Origin: Streptomyces sp. NBC_01283
GTDB taxonomy: Bacteria; Actinomycetota; Actinomycetes; Streptomycetales; Streptomycetaceae
DNA length: 64,000 nt
Direction: 5' to 3'
Assembly: GCF_041435335.1 (NCBI RefSeq)
Contig: NZ_CP108430.1
Location: 5,679,001 to 5,743,000 of the forward strand
The notes under the pieces: generated by a model
The model's database searches: none
What the model saw: the letters and a program-made list of their open reading frames with translations, nothing else
What the model was told of the DNA's origin: nothing
Translations under genes and position numbers: made by a program
Shown here: positions 36,045 to 46,241 of the stretch, in pieces
Layout of the letters: each line of letters starts with the position of its first letter
Numbering within the stretch: position 1 is the first letter of the stretch

Positions 36045-37031
36045 ATGTCCCGCCCCATATCCCGCCCCCTACGCCTGCTCGCGGCAGCAGCCCTGCTCGT
36101 CCCGCTCGCCGCCTGCTCGTCCGCCGCCGACTCCGGCACGCAATCCGATGCGGGCAAGCCCACCGCGAAGGCCGCCGGATTCCCGTACACGGTCACCAAC
36201 TGCGGCGTGAAGACGACGTACGAAGAACCCCCGAAGCGCGCCGTGACGATGAACCAGCACGCGACGGAAGTGCTCCTGGAACTGGGCCTGGAGGACCGCA
36301 TCGCCGGCACGGCCTACCTGGACGACAAGGTCCTGCCGAAGTACGCGAAGGCCTACGCGGACGCCCCGGTCCTCGCCAAGGAGTACCCCTCCTACGAGAA
36401 GCTCCTCGCGGCCGACCCCGAATTCGTCTACGGCGGCTACGCGAGCGCCTTCCAGGCGGGCGAGGGCCGCAGCCGCGGGGCCCTGGCCAAGTCCGGCATC
36501 GAGAGCCGCCTCAACGTCGAGGGCTGCGCGAAGAAGCCCGTGACCATGGACGACGTCTACCGCGAGGTGCGGGAGGTCGGCTCCACCTTCGGGGTGCGGG
36601 CGCGGGCCGACAAGTGGGTGGGCCAGGCGCGGCGCGACCTGAAGGACGCCGCCAAGGACACGAAGGGCCGCGAGCCCGTCCCCGTCTTCGTCTACGACAG
36701 CGGCGACAAGACCGCGTTCACGGCGGGCGGCCGCGGCATCGGCAACGACATCATCGAGCGGGCGGGCGGCCGCAACGTCTTCGCCGACCTCGACAAGTCC
36801 TTCGGCGACGCCTCCTGGGAGACGGTGGTCGACCGCAACCCCGAGGTCATCGTGATCCTCGACTACGGCGGCACGACCGTGGCCCAGAAGAAGAAGCGCC
36901 TCCTGGACGACCCGGTCCTCGCGGACGTCCCCGCCATCGAGCACAAGCGCTTCGCGGTACTGCCGCTGTCGGACGCGGTGGTGGGGGTGAGGGCACCGGG
37001 GGCGGTGAAGAAGCTGGCGGACCAGCTGTGA
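36045..37031 (+). CDS. btuF: Cobalamin ABC transporter substrate-binding lipoprotein
   Basis: 328 residues. The signal peptide ends in a lipobox LAAC (Cys at ~25). The mature part is a two-lobed Fe3+-siderophore/cobalamin binding protein (PeriBP_2-like): KRAVTMNQHATEVLLELGLEDRIAGTAY and IIERAGGRNVFADLDKSFGDASWETVV. The family alone does not separate B12 from siderophores; the cobalamin riboswitch directly upstream decides for B12. The stop overlaps the start of the permease gene (GTGA). Confidence 0.88.
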   Translation: MSRPISRPLRLLAAAALLVPLAACSSAADSGTQSDAGKPTAKAAGFPYTVTNCGVKTTYEEPPKRAVTMNQHATEVLLELGLEDRIAGTAYLDDKVLPKYAKAYADAPVLAKEYPSYEKLLAADPEFVYGGYASAFQAGEGRSRGALAKSGIESRLNVEGCAKKPVTMDDVYREVREVGSTFGVRARADKWVGQARRDLKDAAKDTKGREPVPVFVYDSGDKTAFTAGGRGIGNDIIERAGGRNVFADLDKSFGDASWETVVDRNPEVIVILDYGGTTVAQKKKRLLDDPVLADVPAIEHKRFAVLPLSDAVVGVRAPGAVKKLADQL

Positions 37032-38113
37032 AGGGGCTTTCGCGGAGCCGCTCCCAGCCCGTCCGGCGTTCGAGGACGAACTCGGCGAAGCCGGTGATGT
37101 ACGGCACCGTCGTCGCCGGGCTCCTTCTCGCCCTCGCGGCAGCGGTCGTGGCCGGCCTGGCCCTCGGCTCGGTCCGTATACCGACGGCCGACGTCCTGGA
37201 GATCCTCACCGGCCACGCGGAACCCTCCCCGTTCCGCACCATCGTCCTGGACGTAAGACTCCCCAGGGTCCTGCTCGGCGCAGCCGTGGGCGCGGGGCTC
37301 GCCGTCATCGGCACCGTCCTCCAGGCCCTGGTGCGCAACCCCCTCGCGGACCCCTTCCTCCTCGGCGTCTCCTCCGGCGCCTCGGCCGGAGCGGTGGCCG
37401 TCATCGTCCTCGGCAGCGTCTTCGGCCTGGGCGCGGGCCTCGCCACCACCGTCACCCTCCCCGCCGCGGCCTTCGCCGGCGCCCTGCTCTCACTGCTCGT
37501 CGTCTACACCCTGGCAAGATCCGGCGGCGGATTCGCCACCGGCCGCCTGATCCTGGCCGGAGTGGCCGTCTCGTACATCCTCTCCGCGCTGACCAGCCTC
37601 ATCCTGATCACGGCCGACAGCGCCGACCACCTCAAGGAAGTCCTGTACTGGACCCTCGGCGGCCTCGGCAGCGCCCGCTGGGACATGCTCGCCCTGCCCG
37701 GCATCGCGCTCATCGCGGGCACGGCCCTGCTCGTCGCCCTCGCCCGCCCCCTGGACCTGCTCCTGGTGGGGGAGGAGGGCGCCACCGTCCTCGGCCTCGA
37801 CACGGCCCGCTTCCGCGCCGCCGTCTTCGTCCTCGCCTCGCTCCTGACCGGCGTACTCGTCGCGTACAGCGGGGCCATCGGCTTCGTGGGCCTGCTCGTG
37901 CCGCACGCGGCCCGGATGCTGGTCGGCGCCGCCCACCGGGCGCTCCTGCCGGTGGTGGCCCTGATGGGCGCGGTGTTCCTGGTCGCCGCCGACCTCGCCG
38001 CACGCACGGTCGCGGCGCCGCAGGACATCCCGGTGGGCGTGCTCACCGCGCTGACCGGCGGCCCCTTCTTCCTCTGGATGCTGCGAAGGAACCGTACGGA
38101 GGCCACCGCATGA
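37028..38113 (+). CDS. btuC: Cobalamin ABC transporter permease (FecCD/BtuC family)
   Basis: 361 residues, about nine or ten membrane segments. Typical FecCD blocks are LRLPRVLLGAAVGAGLAVIGTVLQ-like RLPRVLLGAAVGAGLAV, NPLADPFLLGVSSGASAGA, GFVGLLVPHAARMLVG and VGVLTALTGGPFFLWML. GTG 37028 overlaps the btuF stop. The first ~25 codons read through a copy of a dispersed repeat also found twice near 40.5 kb, so the N-terminal tail may be of non-coding origin; GTG 37094 or ATG 37097 are alternative starts. Confidence 0.9.
   Translation: MKGLSRSRSQPVRRSRTNSAKPVMYGTVVAGLLLALAAAVVAGLALGSVRIPTADVLEILTGHAEPSPFRTIVLDVRLPRVLLGAAVGAGLAVIGTVLQALVRNPLADPFLLGVSSGASAGAVAVIVLGSVFGLGAGLATTVTLPAAAFAGALLSLLVVYTLARSGGGFATGRLILAGVAVSYILSALTSLILITADSADHLKEVLYWTLGGLGSARWDMLALPGIALIAGTALLVALARPLDLLLVGEEGATVLGLDTARFRAAVFVLASLLTGVLVAYSGAIGFVGLLVPHAARMLVGAAHRALLPVVALMGAVFLVAADLAARTVAAPQDIPVGVLTALTGGPFFLWMLRRNRTEATA
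37055..37099 (+). repeat. Dispersed ~45-bp repeat, copy 1 (inside btuC)
   Basis: Begins CAGCCCGTCCGGCGTTCGAG and ends AGCCGGTGATG. It matches, in reverse orientation, the copies at 40490-40534 and 40611-40656 with few differences. Here it lies inside the predicted start of btuC. Confidence 0.8.
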
Positions 38114-38922
38114 GCGAACCGGCAGTCCTGAGCACCGACGCGCTCTCCTACCGCGTGGGCGACAAGACCCTCGTCGACGACGTCACCCTGCACGCCGCCC
38201 GAGGCGAGACCATCGGCCTCGTCGGCCCCAACGGCAGCGGCAAGACCACCCTCCTGCGCTGCGTCTACGGCACCCTCACGCCCACCGGTGGCCGCGTGCT
38301 CCTGGACGGCGACGACCTCGCCGCCCGCTCGGCCAAGGACCGCGCCCGCCGCATCGCCACCGTCCCGCAGGACGGACACACCGGCTTCGAGCTCACCGTC
38401 CGGCAGATCGTCGCCATGGGCCGCTCCCCGCACAAACGCTTCTGGGAGGCGGACACCGCGCACGACGCCGCCCTGGTCGGCGAGGCCCTTGACCGGGTCG
38501 GCGCGGCGGACCTCGCCCACCGCGCCTTCGCCGGGCTCTCCGGCGGCGAGCGCCAGCGCGCGCTGGTCGCCAGGGCGCTGGTGCAGGAGCCCGCGGTCCT
38601 CGTCCTCGACGAGCCGACCAACCACCTGGACATCCGCTACCAGCTGGAGATCCTCTCCCTGGTCCGTGGCCTCGGCACGCTCGGCACGACGAATCTCCTC
38701 GCCCTGCACGACCTCAATCTGGCCGCGTACCACTGCGACCGTCTGTACGTCCTCGACGCCGGCCGCCTCGTCGCGTCCGGAGCGCCGAAGGAGGTCCTGA
38801 CCAGCGAGCTCCTCGCCGAGGTGTACGGCGTCACGGCGGAGGTGGCGATACATCCGGCCACGGGCGCTCCGACGGTCACCTACCTGCCCCCAGCTGGGCC
38901 GCGTCCCCCGTCATCCACGTGA
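38110..38922 (+). CDS. btuD: Cobalamin ABC transporter ATP-binding protein
   Basis: 270 residues. Walker A GPNGSGKTT, signature LSGGERQRALVARAL, Walker B VLVLDEPTNHLDI and the switch His in LLALHDLNLAAYHCDRL make it a FecE/BtuD-type ATPase. It overlaps the btuC stop (ATGA) and ends the riboswitch-controlled operon. No further stop signal is clear before the cysteine leader region. Confidence 0.92.
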   Translation: MSEPAVLSTDALSYRVGDKTLVDDVTLHAARGETIGLVGPNGSGKTTLLRCVYGTLTPTGGRVLLDGDDLAARSAKDRARRIATVPQDGHTGFELTVRQIVAMGRSPHKRFWEADTAHDAALVGEALDRVGAADLAHRAFAGLSGGERQRALVARALVQEPAVLVLDEPTNHLDIRYQLEILSLVRGLGTLGTTNLLALHDLNLAAYHCDRLYVLDAGRLVASGAPKEVLTSELLAEVYGVTAEVAIHPATGAPTVTYLPPAGPRPPSST

Positions 38923-38991
38923 TGGACGCAATCCGTCCACCATGTGAGATCACATTCCAGAACCCGGACCGGGAATCGATACGATGACCGC

Positions 38992-39093
38992 ATGGTTCCC
39001 CACGACGTGAGCGACAAGATGCCGGGCATGCTGCTCGTTGCGCGTCTGCACGTCGATTTGTGCAGGCTCTCCAGCGCGATCTGTTCGCGCTGA
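38992..39093 (+). CDS. Cysteine-type leader (attenuator) peptide upstream of cysO-cysM
   Basis: 33 codons from ATG 38992, or 24 from the in-frame ATG 39019. The end of the peptide, MLLVARLHVDLCRLSSAICS plus R, matches a small peptide family found before sulfur-assimilation genes in Streptomyces. It has two Cys codons (TGC, TGT) near its end. TACGAT at 38980-38985 lies 6 nt before ATG 38992, so translation probably starts on a leaderless mRNA. Ribosome stalling at Cys codons when Cys-tRNA is scarce would alter the downstream RNA fold and raise cysO-cysM expression; this mechanism is inferred. Confidence 0.75.
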   Translation: MVPHDVSDKMPGMLLVARLHVDLCRLSSAICSR

Positions 39094-39231
39094 CAGCCGC
39101 CGCCGTACGGCCGTGAGCCGCGGCGCCACCTCCGCGTAACGCCTGACGCCTACGCACCCGAACTGACGCATCCGCACCACCGGGCCGCCGCGCGCCCACC
39201 CACGTGACTTCCCCCGACAGGAGCCCAAGCC

Positions 39232-39510
39232 ATGGCCATCGAGGTCCGCATCCCGACCATCCTCCGCACCTACACCGACGGCGCCAAGGCCGTCGAGGGC
39301 AGCGGGGACAACCTCGCCGAGCTCTTCACCGACCTCGACTCGCGGCACGCGGGCATCGCCGAGCGCATCGTGGACGGCGACAAGCTGCGCCGCTTCGTGA
39401 ACGTGTACCTGAACGACGAGGACGTCCGCTTCCTGGACGGCATCTCCACCAAGCTCGCGGACGGCGACAGCGTCACGATCCTCCCGGCCGTGGCCGGCGG
39501 CATGGTCTGA
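39232..39510 (+). CDS. cysO: Sulfur carrier protein CysO (ubiquitin-like, MoaD/ThiS fold)
   Basis: 92 residues, with a GGAG ribosome binding site. It carries sulfur as a C-terminal thiocarboxylate for the CysM route to cysteine. The pattern PTILRTYTDGAKAVEGSGDN, RFVNVYLNDEDVRFLDG and DSVTILPAVAGG is close to mycobacterial CysO. Unlike that protein it does not stop at Gly-Gly: two more residues, Met-Val, follow. These must be removed before activation (see findings). cysM starts 6 bp after the stop. Confidence 0.93.
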   Translation: MAIEVRIPTILRTYTDGAKAVEGSGDNLAELFTDLDSRHAGIAERIVDGDKLRRFVNVYLNDEDVRFLDGISTKLADGDSVTILPAVAGGMV

Positions 39511-40470
<960 letters not shown>

Positions 40471-40489
40471 GTGCCCGGCGGAGCGGGTT

Positions 40490-40534
40490 CATCACCGGCT
40501 CCGCCGCGTTCGTCCTCAAACGCCGGACGGGCTG
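40490..40534 (-). repeat. Dispersed ~45-bp repeat, copy 2
   Basis: On the plus strand it starts CATCACCGGCTCCGCCGCGT and ends CGCCGGACGGGCTG; the complement matches copy 1 in btuC. It lies 20 bp after the cysM stop. Its imperfect dyad character could let it act as an RNA-stabilising or terminating element. Confidence 0.8.
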
Positions 40535-40610
40535 AGATTCTTCGGCCTGCCCGGCGTTTTCGCGCCCTGCCCCGCCGCGGAGTCGGGCGACGCCTGGCTC
40601 GACGGCACCG

Positions 40611-40656
40611 CATGTCACCGGCTCCGCCGCGTTCGTCCTCAAACGCCGGACGGCTG
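40611..40656 (-). repeat. Dispersed ~45-bp repeat, copy 3
   Basis: Nearly identical to the copy at 40490-40534 (shared GGCTCCGCCGCGTTCGTCCT and CAAACGCCGGACGG). It is 121 bp downstream in the same orientation, within the 244-bp space between cysM and the convergent MazF-like gene. Otherwise that space shows nothing. Confidence 0.8.
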
Positions 40657-40714
40657 AAAATCCCATGCCGGGCGGCCGGAGATCCGCCGCCGGACGGGCT
40701 GGAGGTCCGTTCCG

Positions 40715-41176
40715 TTACCCCGCCAAGTACCTGACCTGGTCCCACAGCGCCGGATCCGCGATCCCCGCCTGTCTGCGGAACTCCCACACCGGCACGTCCC
40801 GTAGCTCGTCCGTCTCCAGGAAGCTCGGGCGGCCCCGCGCGTCCCCCACGGAACCCGGCGGCAGCGGAATCACCCCGGGGCGCTCGTCGTGGTACTTGCT
40901 GGTGATCTTCGCGACGACCGCGCTCTCGCCCCGCACCGACAGCACGAGACAGGGCCTGTCCTTGCCGCCGGGGCCGTCCTCGTACGGCACCCGCGCCCAC
41001 CAGATCTCCGCCGGTTTCGGCGCGGGCGGACGGCGCCGCGGCCCCCGCGGACGGCCCGGCGGACGGGTGGTCCGGCCGCGCGGTCCGCGGTTGCCGCGAC
41101 CCCAGCCGTCCACCACCGCGGCGACCACGGCGAGCACCACCACGGCCGCCAGCGCGAGCCACCACGACGTATCCAT
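40715..41176 (-). CDS. Membrane-anchored MazF/PemK-like protein
   Basis: 153 residues. An N-terminal membrane segment (about 5-23, WWLALAAVVVLAVVAAVVDG) leads into a basic Arg/Pro linker (PRGRTTRPPGRPRGPRRRPP). Residues ~55-150 match the PemK/MazF barrel: EIWWARVPYEDGPGGKDRPC, LVLSVRGESAVVAKITSKYH and a C-terminal ALWDQVRYLAG. MazF enzymes cut mRNA, but a membrane-tethered form with no antitoxin gene beside it is not a standard toxin-antitoxin pair. ATG 41176 is used. Activity is unproven. Confidence 0.78.
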   Translation of the reverse strand: MDTSWWLALAAVVVLAVVAAVVDGWGRGNRGPRGRTTRPPGRPRGPRRRPPAPKPAEIWWARVPYEDGPGGKDRPCLVLSVRGESAVVAKITSKYHDERPGVIPLPPGSVGDARGRPSFLETDELRDVPVWEFRRQAGIADPALWDQVRYLAG

Positions 41177-41400
41177 ACCGCAGACGGTACCGGCGCGCTC
41201 CCCGCCCCGCGCGCCCCCCGAACCGGTGACAGAGCAGGTGAGTTCTCCCACAACGGCCCACGACGGAGGAGCGACCGGACCTTTTGCGCCTTACGCTCGA
41301 CGAACCGCAGAACTCCTCGAAGAGCCTCTCGCAGGCCTTTCGCGAGCCCCCGCAAAAGCCCCCGCACAACCCCCGTTTCGCCCCCGGAGGTTTCCGCTCC

Positions 41401-42153
41401 ATGAAGCTCACCGTCGTCGGCTGCTCGGGGTCGTTTCCGTCCGCGGACTCGGCCTGTTCGAGCTACCTCGTAGAGGCCGACGGCTTCCGGCTGCTTCTCG
41501 ACATGGGCAATGGCGCCCTCGGCGAGCTGCAGCGCCATGTCGGTCTGTACGACCTGGACGCGATCTTCCTCAGCCATCTGCACGCCGACCACTGCATCGA
41601 CATGTGCGCCTATTTCGTGGCGCGCTACTACCGGCACGAAGGCGGCCGCTGCGCCCCCATCCCGGTCTACGGACCCGAGGGCACCGAACAGCGCCTCACC
41701 ACCGCGTACGCCGACACCCCCTCCGCCTCCTCGATGAGCGAGGTCTTCGACTTCCACACCGTGAAGCCCGCCTCCTTCGACATCGGCCCCTTCTCTGTCC
41801 GCACGGAGAAGGTGCACCACCCCGTCGAGGCGTACGGCATCCGCGTCGAGCACGGGGGCAGGTCCCTCACGTACTCGGGAGACACGGGTGTGTGCGGCGT
41901 GCTCGACGAACTGGCCGCCGACACCGACCTGTTCCTCTGCGAGGCGGCCTTCACGCACGGCAAGGAGAACATCCCCGACCTGCACCTCAACGGCCGTGAG
42001 GCGGGGGAGTCCGCCCGGCGCGCGAACGCCTCGCGCCTCGTCCTCACCCACATCCCGCCGTGGACGGACCCCCAGGTGAACCTGGCGGACGCGCGCGCGG
42101 TCTACGACGGACCGGTCGAGCTCGCGGCATCCGGCCGCAGCTACGAGATCTAG
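41401..42153 (+). CDS. Metallo-beta-lactamase-fold hydrolase (RNase Z / cyclic-phosphodiesterase-like)
   Basis: 250 residues. The metal motif HxHxDH is at 59-64 (SHLHADHCID); further ligands are in YSGDTGVC and LTHIPPWTD. The opening KLTVVGCSGSFPSADSACSSYLVEA is the lactamase_B_2-type start. Such proteins act on RNA or cyclic nucleotides. ATG 41401 is used; the frame is open to 41284 but the earlier codons lie in an untranslated-looking region after the divergent MazF-like gene. Substrate unknown. Confidence 0.88.
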   Translation: MKLTVVGCSGSFPSADSACSSYLVEADGFRLLLDMGNGALGELQRHVGLYDLDAIFLSHLHADHCIDMCAYFVARYYRHEGGRCAPIPVYGPEGTEQRLTTAYADTPSASSMSEVFDFHTVKPASFDIGPFSVRTEKVHHPVEAYGIRVEHGGRSLTYSGDTGVCGVLDELAADTDLFLCEAAFTHGKENIPDLHLNGREAGESARRANASRLVLTHIPPWTDPQVNLADARAVYDGPVELAASGRSYEI

Positions 42154-42181
42154 CGGCCCCCTGACCTGGCGATCCCCTGAC

Positions 42182-43084
42182 CTAGCGCCTGCTCCCGCGG
42201 CCGCCCAGCGCCATCCTGTTCCAGGTGTGGCGGCGGCCGCGGACCGCGACCGAGTACGCGTACATGACCTCCGGATCGCACATGCCCGGCAGGTAGGAGT
42301 CCCCGAAGTGGTGGGCGTCGACGCCCACTTCCTTCGCGTTCAGGGCGAGCTGCGGCACGACGTTCGCGTGACTGCCCTCCTGGCTGGTTCCGATCGCCCC
42401 CATCACCACCGCCCCCGCGTCCTGCACCGCGGCCACCGCCTCGGCGGCCAGCTCCTTGGTGACCCCGGGCAGCGTCCCCGGCAGCGGCATCACGACACCG
42501 TCGGCGCCCGCGTCCACGAGCGAGGTGAGCCGGGCCGCCGTGACCCGCTCCGGATGCCCGGCGTGGTGCATCTTGCCGCTCCAGAGCGCGACGTCGTCCC
42601 CGAGGCCCTGCCGCAGCTCCTCGGTCACCCGCGCGAGCCCCTCGTACGAACCGCCCGTCCCCGGATTCGCCGTCAGGCAGAGCATCGCCGCACCCATGTC
42701 GATCAGCCGTCTGGCGTACTCGGGCTTGGCACGGCGGATCTCGGGGACGTCACCGGGCTCCAGATTGATGCCGACGGGTCGCCCGATGAAGGCGGCGAGC
42801 CCGGCGATGGAGTCGAACGTGCCGAGCCCCGGCAGGTCGAGCCGCTCGCCGTCCCAGGCCCGCTCGATCAGGTTCAGCACGACGATGTCGGCGCCGAAGG
42901 CCGCGACGAGCTCGGCGTTGTGCACACCGGGCATGCCGGGCACGGGGACGAGGGCGGCCCGGTCGGCGAACACCTCGCCGACCATGGTGCGGCCCTCGGC
43001 GGCGGCCACGGACGCGGTGAGGGCGCGACCGCGGAGGGCGGAGAGCTGGTCGCGGTCGAGGTCGAGGATGCGGGGGGTGCTCAT
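42182..43084 (-). CDS. TIM-barrel-like protein of unknown function (DUF7916-type)
   Basis: 300 residues. The pattern of alternating strands and helices (ADIVVLNLIERAWDGERL, GINLEPGDVPEIRRA, DGVVMPLPGTLPGV, AGAVVMGAIGTSQEGSHANV) suggests a beta/alpha barrel like isocitrate-lyase or phosphonomutase relatives. I recall this type from genomes as 'haloacid dehalogenase-like', which the sequence does not support. It follows the nagE2 terminator on the same strand, and homologues next to sugar PTS genes would hint at a sugar-related role; this is only an inference from place. Confidence 0.7.
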   Translation of the reverse strand: MSTPRILDLDRDQLSALRGRALTASVAAAEGRTMVGEVFADRAALVPVPGMPGVHNAELVAAFGADIVVLNLIERAWDGERLDLPGLGTFDSIAGLAAFIGRPVGINLEPGDVPEIRRAKPEYARRLIDMGAAMLCLTANPGTGGSYEGLARVTEELRQGLGDDVALWSGKMHHAGHPERVTAARLTSLVDAGADGVVMPLPGTLPGVTKELAAEAVAAVQDAGAVVMGAIGTSQEGSHANVVPQLALNAKEVGVDAHHFGDSYLPGMCDPEVMYAYSVAVRGRRHTWNRMALGGRGSRR

Positions 43085-43113
43085 ACGTCGACCGTAAGCC
43101 GCAGACCATGACA

Positions 43114-43149
43114 AAGCCCCGCACCGTTGGTCGCAACGGTGCGGGGCTT
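43114..43149 (-). terminator. Terminator after nagE2
   Basis: Perfect 15-bp stem AAGCCCCGCACCGTT (43114-43128) with its complement at 43135-43149 and a 6-nt loop. It is 24 bp beyond the nagE2 stop in the direction of its transcription. Confidence 0.88.
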
Positions 43150-43172
43150 ACGTCCCGAAGTGGGGCGGGAGG

Positions 43173-44438
<1,266 letters not shown>

Positions 44439-44521
44439 AACTTCCTCCAGTGGGCAAGGCGCCGCCTAGGACATGGAAGATGGGGACGGCGGCGTCTCCG
44501 GGGGCCGCGGCGGACGGCCGC

Positions 44522-44553
44522 GTGGTCTACACCAATTAGTGGTGTAGACCTGT
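44522..44553. promoter_or_regulatory. Two abutting DasR operators (dre) upstream of nagE2
   Basis: Site A is GTGGTCTACACCAATT at 44522-44537 and site B AGTGGTGTAGACCTGT at 44538-44553. Both resemble the 16-bp dre consensus ACTGGTCTAGACCACT and lie side by side with no gap, 84 bp before the nagE2 start on the minus strand. Confidence 0.85.
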
Positions 44554-44703
44554 TGTAGCACGGTGAAGGTGACGTAAGGAACCCACGAGATTTGTGGGGT
44601 CCGCCATAACGTGAAATTAACGTCGAAAGACCCCTGGACCACAGGGTCCAAGGGTCTTCCGGCTGTGACCTGGGTGCGCCCGCGATGCGAGCCCTGCCAG
44701 CGG

Positions 44704-46017
44704 CTAAGCCTTCGTCTGCTCCGCGTCCAGCGCTTCCGCTTCCTCCTCGGGCTCACGCCCCGGCGTCGGCAGGTTGAACTTGCGGATCACGAAGCTGAAC
44801 AGGACGTAATACACCACCGCGAACGCGAGCCCGATGGGAATGATCAGCCAGGGTTTGGTGGCCAGACTCCAGTTGATGACGTAGTCGATCAAGCCCGCCG
44901 AGAAACTGAAGCCGTCCTTCACCCCCAGTGCCCACGTCACCGCCATCGAGACACCGGTGAGCACCGCGTGGATCGCGTACAGCAGCGGCGCGATGAAGAG
45001 GAACGAGTACTCGATCGGCTCCGTGATGCCCGTGACGAACGACGTCAGACCGACCGAGAGCATCATGCCGCCGACCACCTTGCGACGCTCCGGGCGGGCC
45101 GCGTGCGTGATCGCCAGGGCCGCCGCCGGCAGCGCGAACATCATGATCGGGAAGAAGCCCGAGGTGAACTGACCGGCCGTCGGGTCGCCCGCGAGGAACC
45201 GGTTGATGTCACCGTGCACGATCGTGCCGTCCGGCTTGGTGAAGTCGCCGAACTGGAACCAGACGAACGTGTTCAGGAACTGATGCAGACCGATCGTCAG
45301 CAGCGCACGGTTGGCCACACCGAAGATTCCGGAGCCCAACCACCCAAGGTCCACCAGCCACTTGGAGAAGCTGGTCAGACCGTCACCGATCGGCGGCCAG
45401 ATCCACACGCAGACACCGGCGAAGACCAGACCGACGAAGGCCATGATGATCGGCACGAGACGGCGGCCGTTGAAGAAGCCCAGCCAGTCGACCAGCTTCA
45501 CGCGGTGGTAGCGCTGCCAGAACCACGCGGCGAGCAGACCCATCACGATGCCGCCGAAGACCCCCGGATTCTGGTACGGGGCCTGCGCGACCGTCCCGTC
45601 CTCCGCCACACAGACGCCGCCCCACATCCCCGCGCCGCCGAAGGTGGTGTCGGCGGGGCAGCCGTCGGGGAACGCGCGAAGGACCGCGTAGTAGACGAGG
45701 AAACCCGCGACAGCGGCGAGCGCCGTGGAGCCGTCCGATTTCTTGGCCATGCCGATCGCGACACCGATGCAGAACAGCAGCGGCAGACCGAGGGTGGAGT
45801 CCAGGAGGGAACCGCCCGCCGCCGCGAAGACCTTGGCGACGTTGTCCCAGCCGAGGCCGTCGGCACCGAAGACGTCCGGCTGGCCGAGGCGGTTGAGGAT
45901 GCCCGCCGCGGGAAGCACGGCGATGGGCAGCTGGAGGCTGCGGCCCATCTTCTGGAGGCCCTGGAACAGGCCGTTCCACCACTTCTTCTGCGGCACCGCC
46001 GCTGCGTTGGAACTCAT
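44704..46017 (-). CDS. nagE1: PTS EIIC permease, glucose/GlcNAc family (NagE1)
   Basis: 437 residues, homologous along its length to NagE2 (QKMGRSLQLPIAVLPAAGILNRLGQPDVFG, KKSDGSTALAAVAGFLVYYAV, GLHQFLNTFVWFQFGDF, GITEPIEYSFLFIAPLLYAIHAV). It has no EIIA or EIIB domain. An insertion with Cys residues (DGCPADTTFGGAGMWGGVCV) lies in an extracytoplasmic loop not seen in NagE2. A perfect dre site lies 44 bp upstream, shared with divergent nagF. Confidence 0.9.
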   Translation of the reverse strand: MSSNAAAVPQKKWWNGLFQGLQKMGRSLQLPIAVLPAAGILNRLGQPDVFGADGLGWDNVAKVFAAAGGSLLDSTLGLPLLFCIGVAIGMAKKSDGSTALAAVAGFLVYYAVLRAFPDGCPADTTFGGAGMWGGVCVAEDGTVAQAPYQNPGVFGGIVMGLLAAWFWQRYHRVKLVDWLGFFNGRRLVPIIMAFVGLVFAGVCVWIWPPIGDGLTSFSKWLVDLGWLGSGIFGVANRALLTIGLHQFLNTFVWFQFGDFTKPDGTIVHGDINRFLAGDPTAGQFTSGFFPIMMFALPAAALAITHAARPERRKVVGGMMLSVGLTSFVTGITEPIEYSFLFIAPLLYAIHAVLTGVSMAVTWALGVKDGFSFSAGLIDYVINWSLATKPWLIIPIGLAFAVVYYVLFSFVIRKFNLPTPGREPEEEAEALDAEQTKA

Positions 46018-46060
46018 GGGCGTCCCCTCCGGAACAAGCCAGGTTTGGCGGTCGTTGAAA

Positions 46061-46076
46061 ACTGGTGTAGACCAGT
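46061..46076. promoter_or_regulatory. DasR operator (dre) between nagE1 and nagF
   Basis: ACTGGTGTAGACCAGT is an almost perfect 16-bp palindrome and the best match to dre in the window. It lies 44 bp from the nagE1 start and about 165 bp from the nagF start, so it may serve both divergent genes. Confidence 0.9.
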
Positions 46077-46241
46077 TGCGGAACGAGTGCGGTGCCGTGC
46101 CCGCAGGAGTGGCACCTTGACCGTCATCATTGGGTACGACTGCCGTAACCGCCCGCGAAGATGCTCCAACCGTGCGTTACCGTGACAAAGCGGACCTACG
46201 GTGTGGTGAGGCCGCGTCCTTTAAGAACAGGGAGAAACACC

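Noticed and set aside
36614..37031. Long frame extending btuC upstream through btuF
   Set aside because: It is Arg/Gly-rich shadow sequence of btuF; the GTGA overlap at 37028 is the natural start region.
40535..40610. Hidden small gene between the two repeat copies
   Set aside because: The 76-bp spacer has no ribosome binding site or reading frame of interest.
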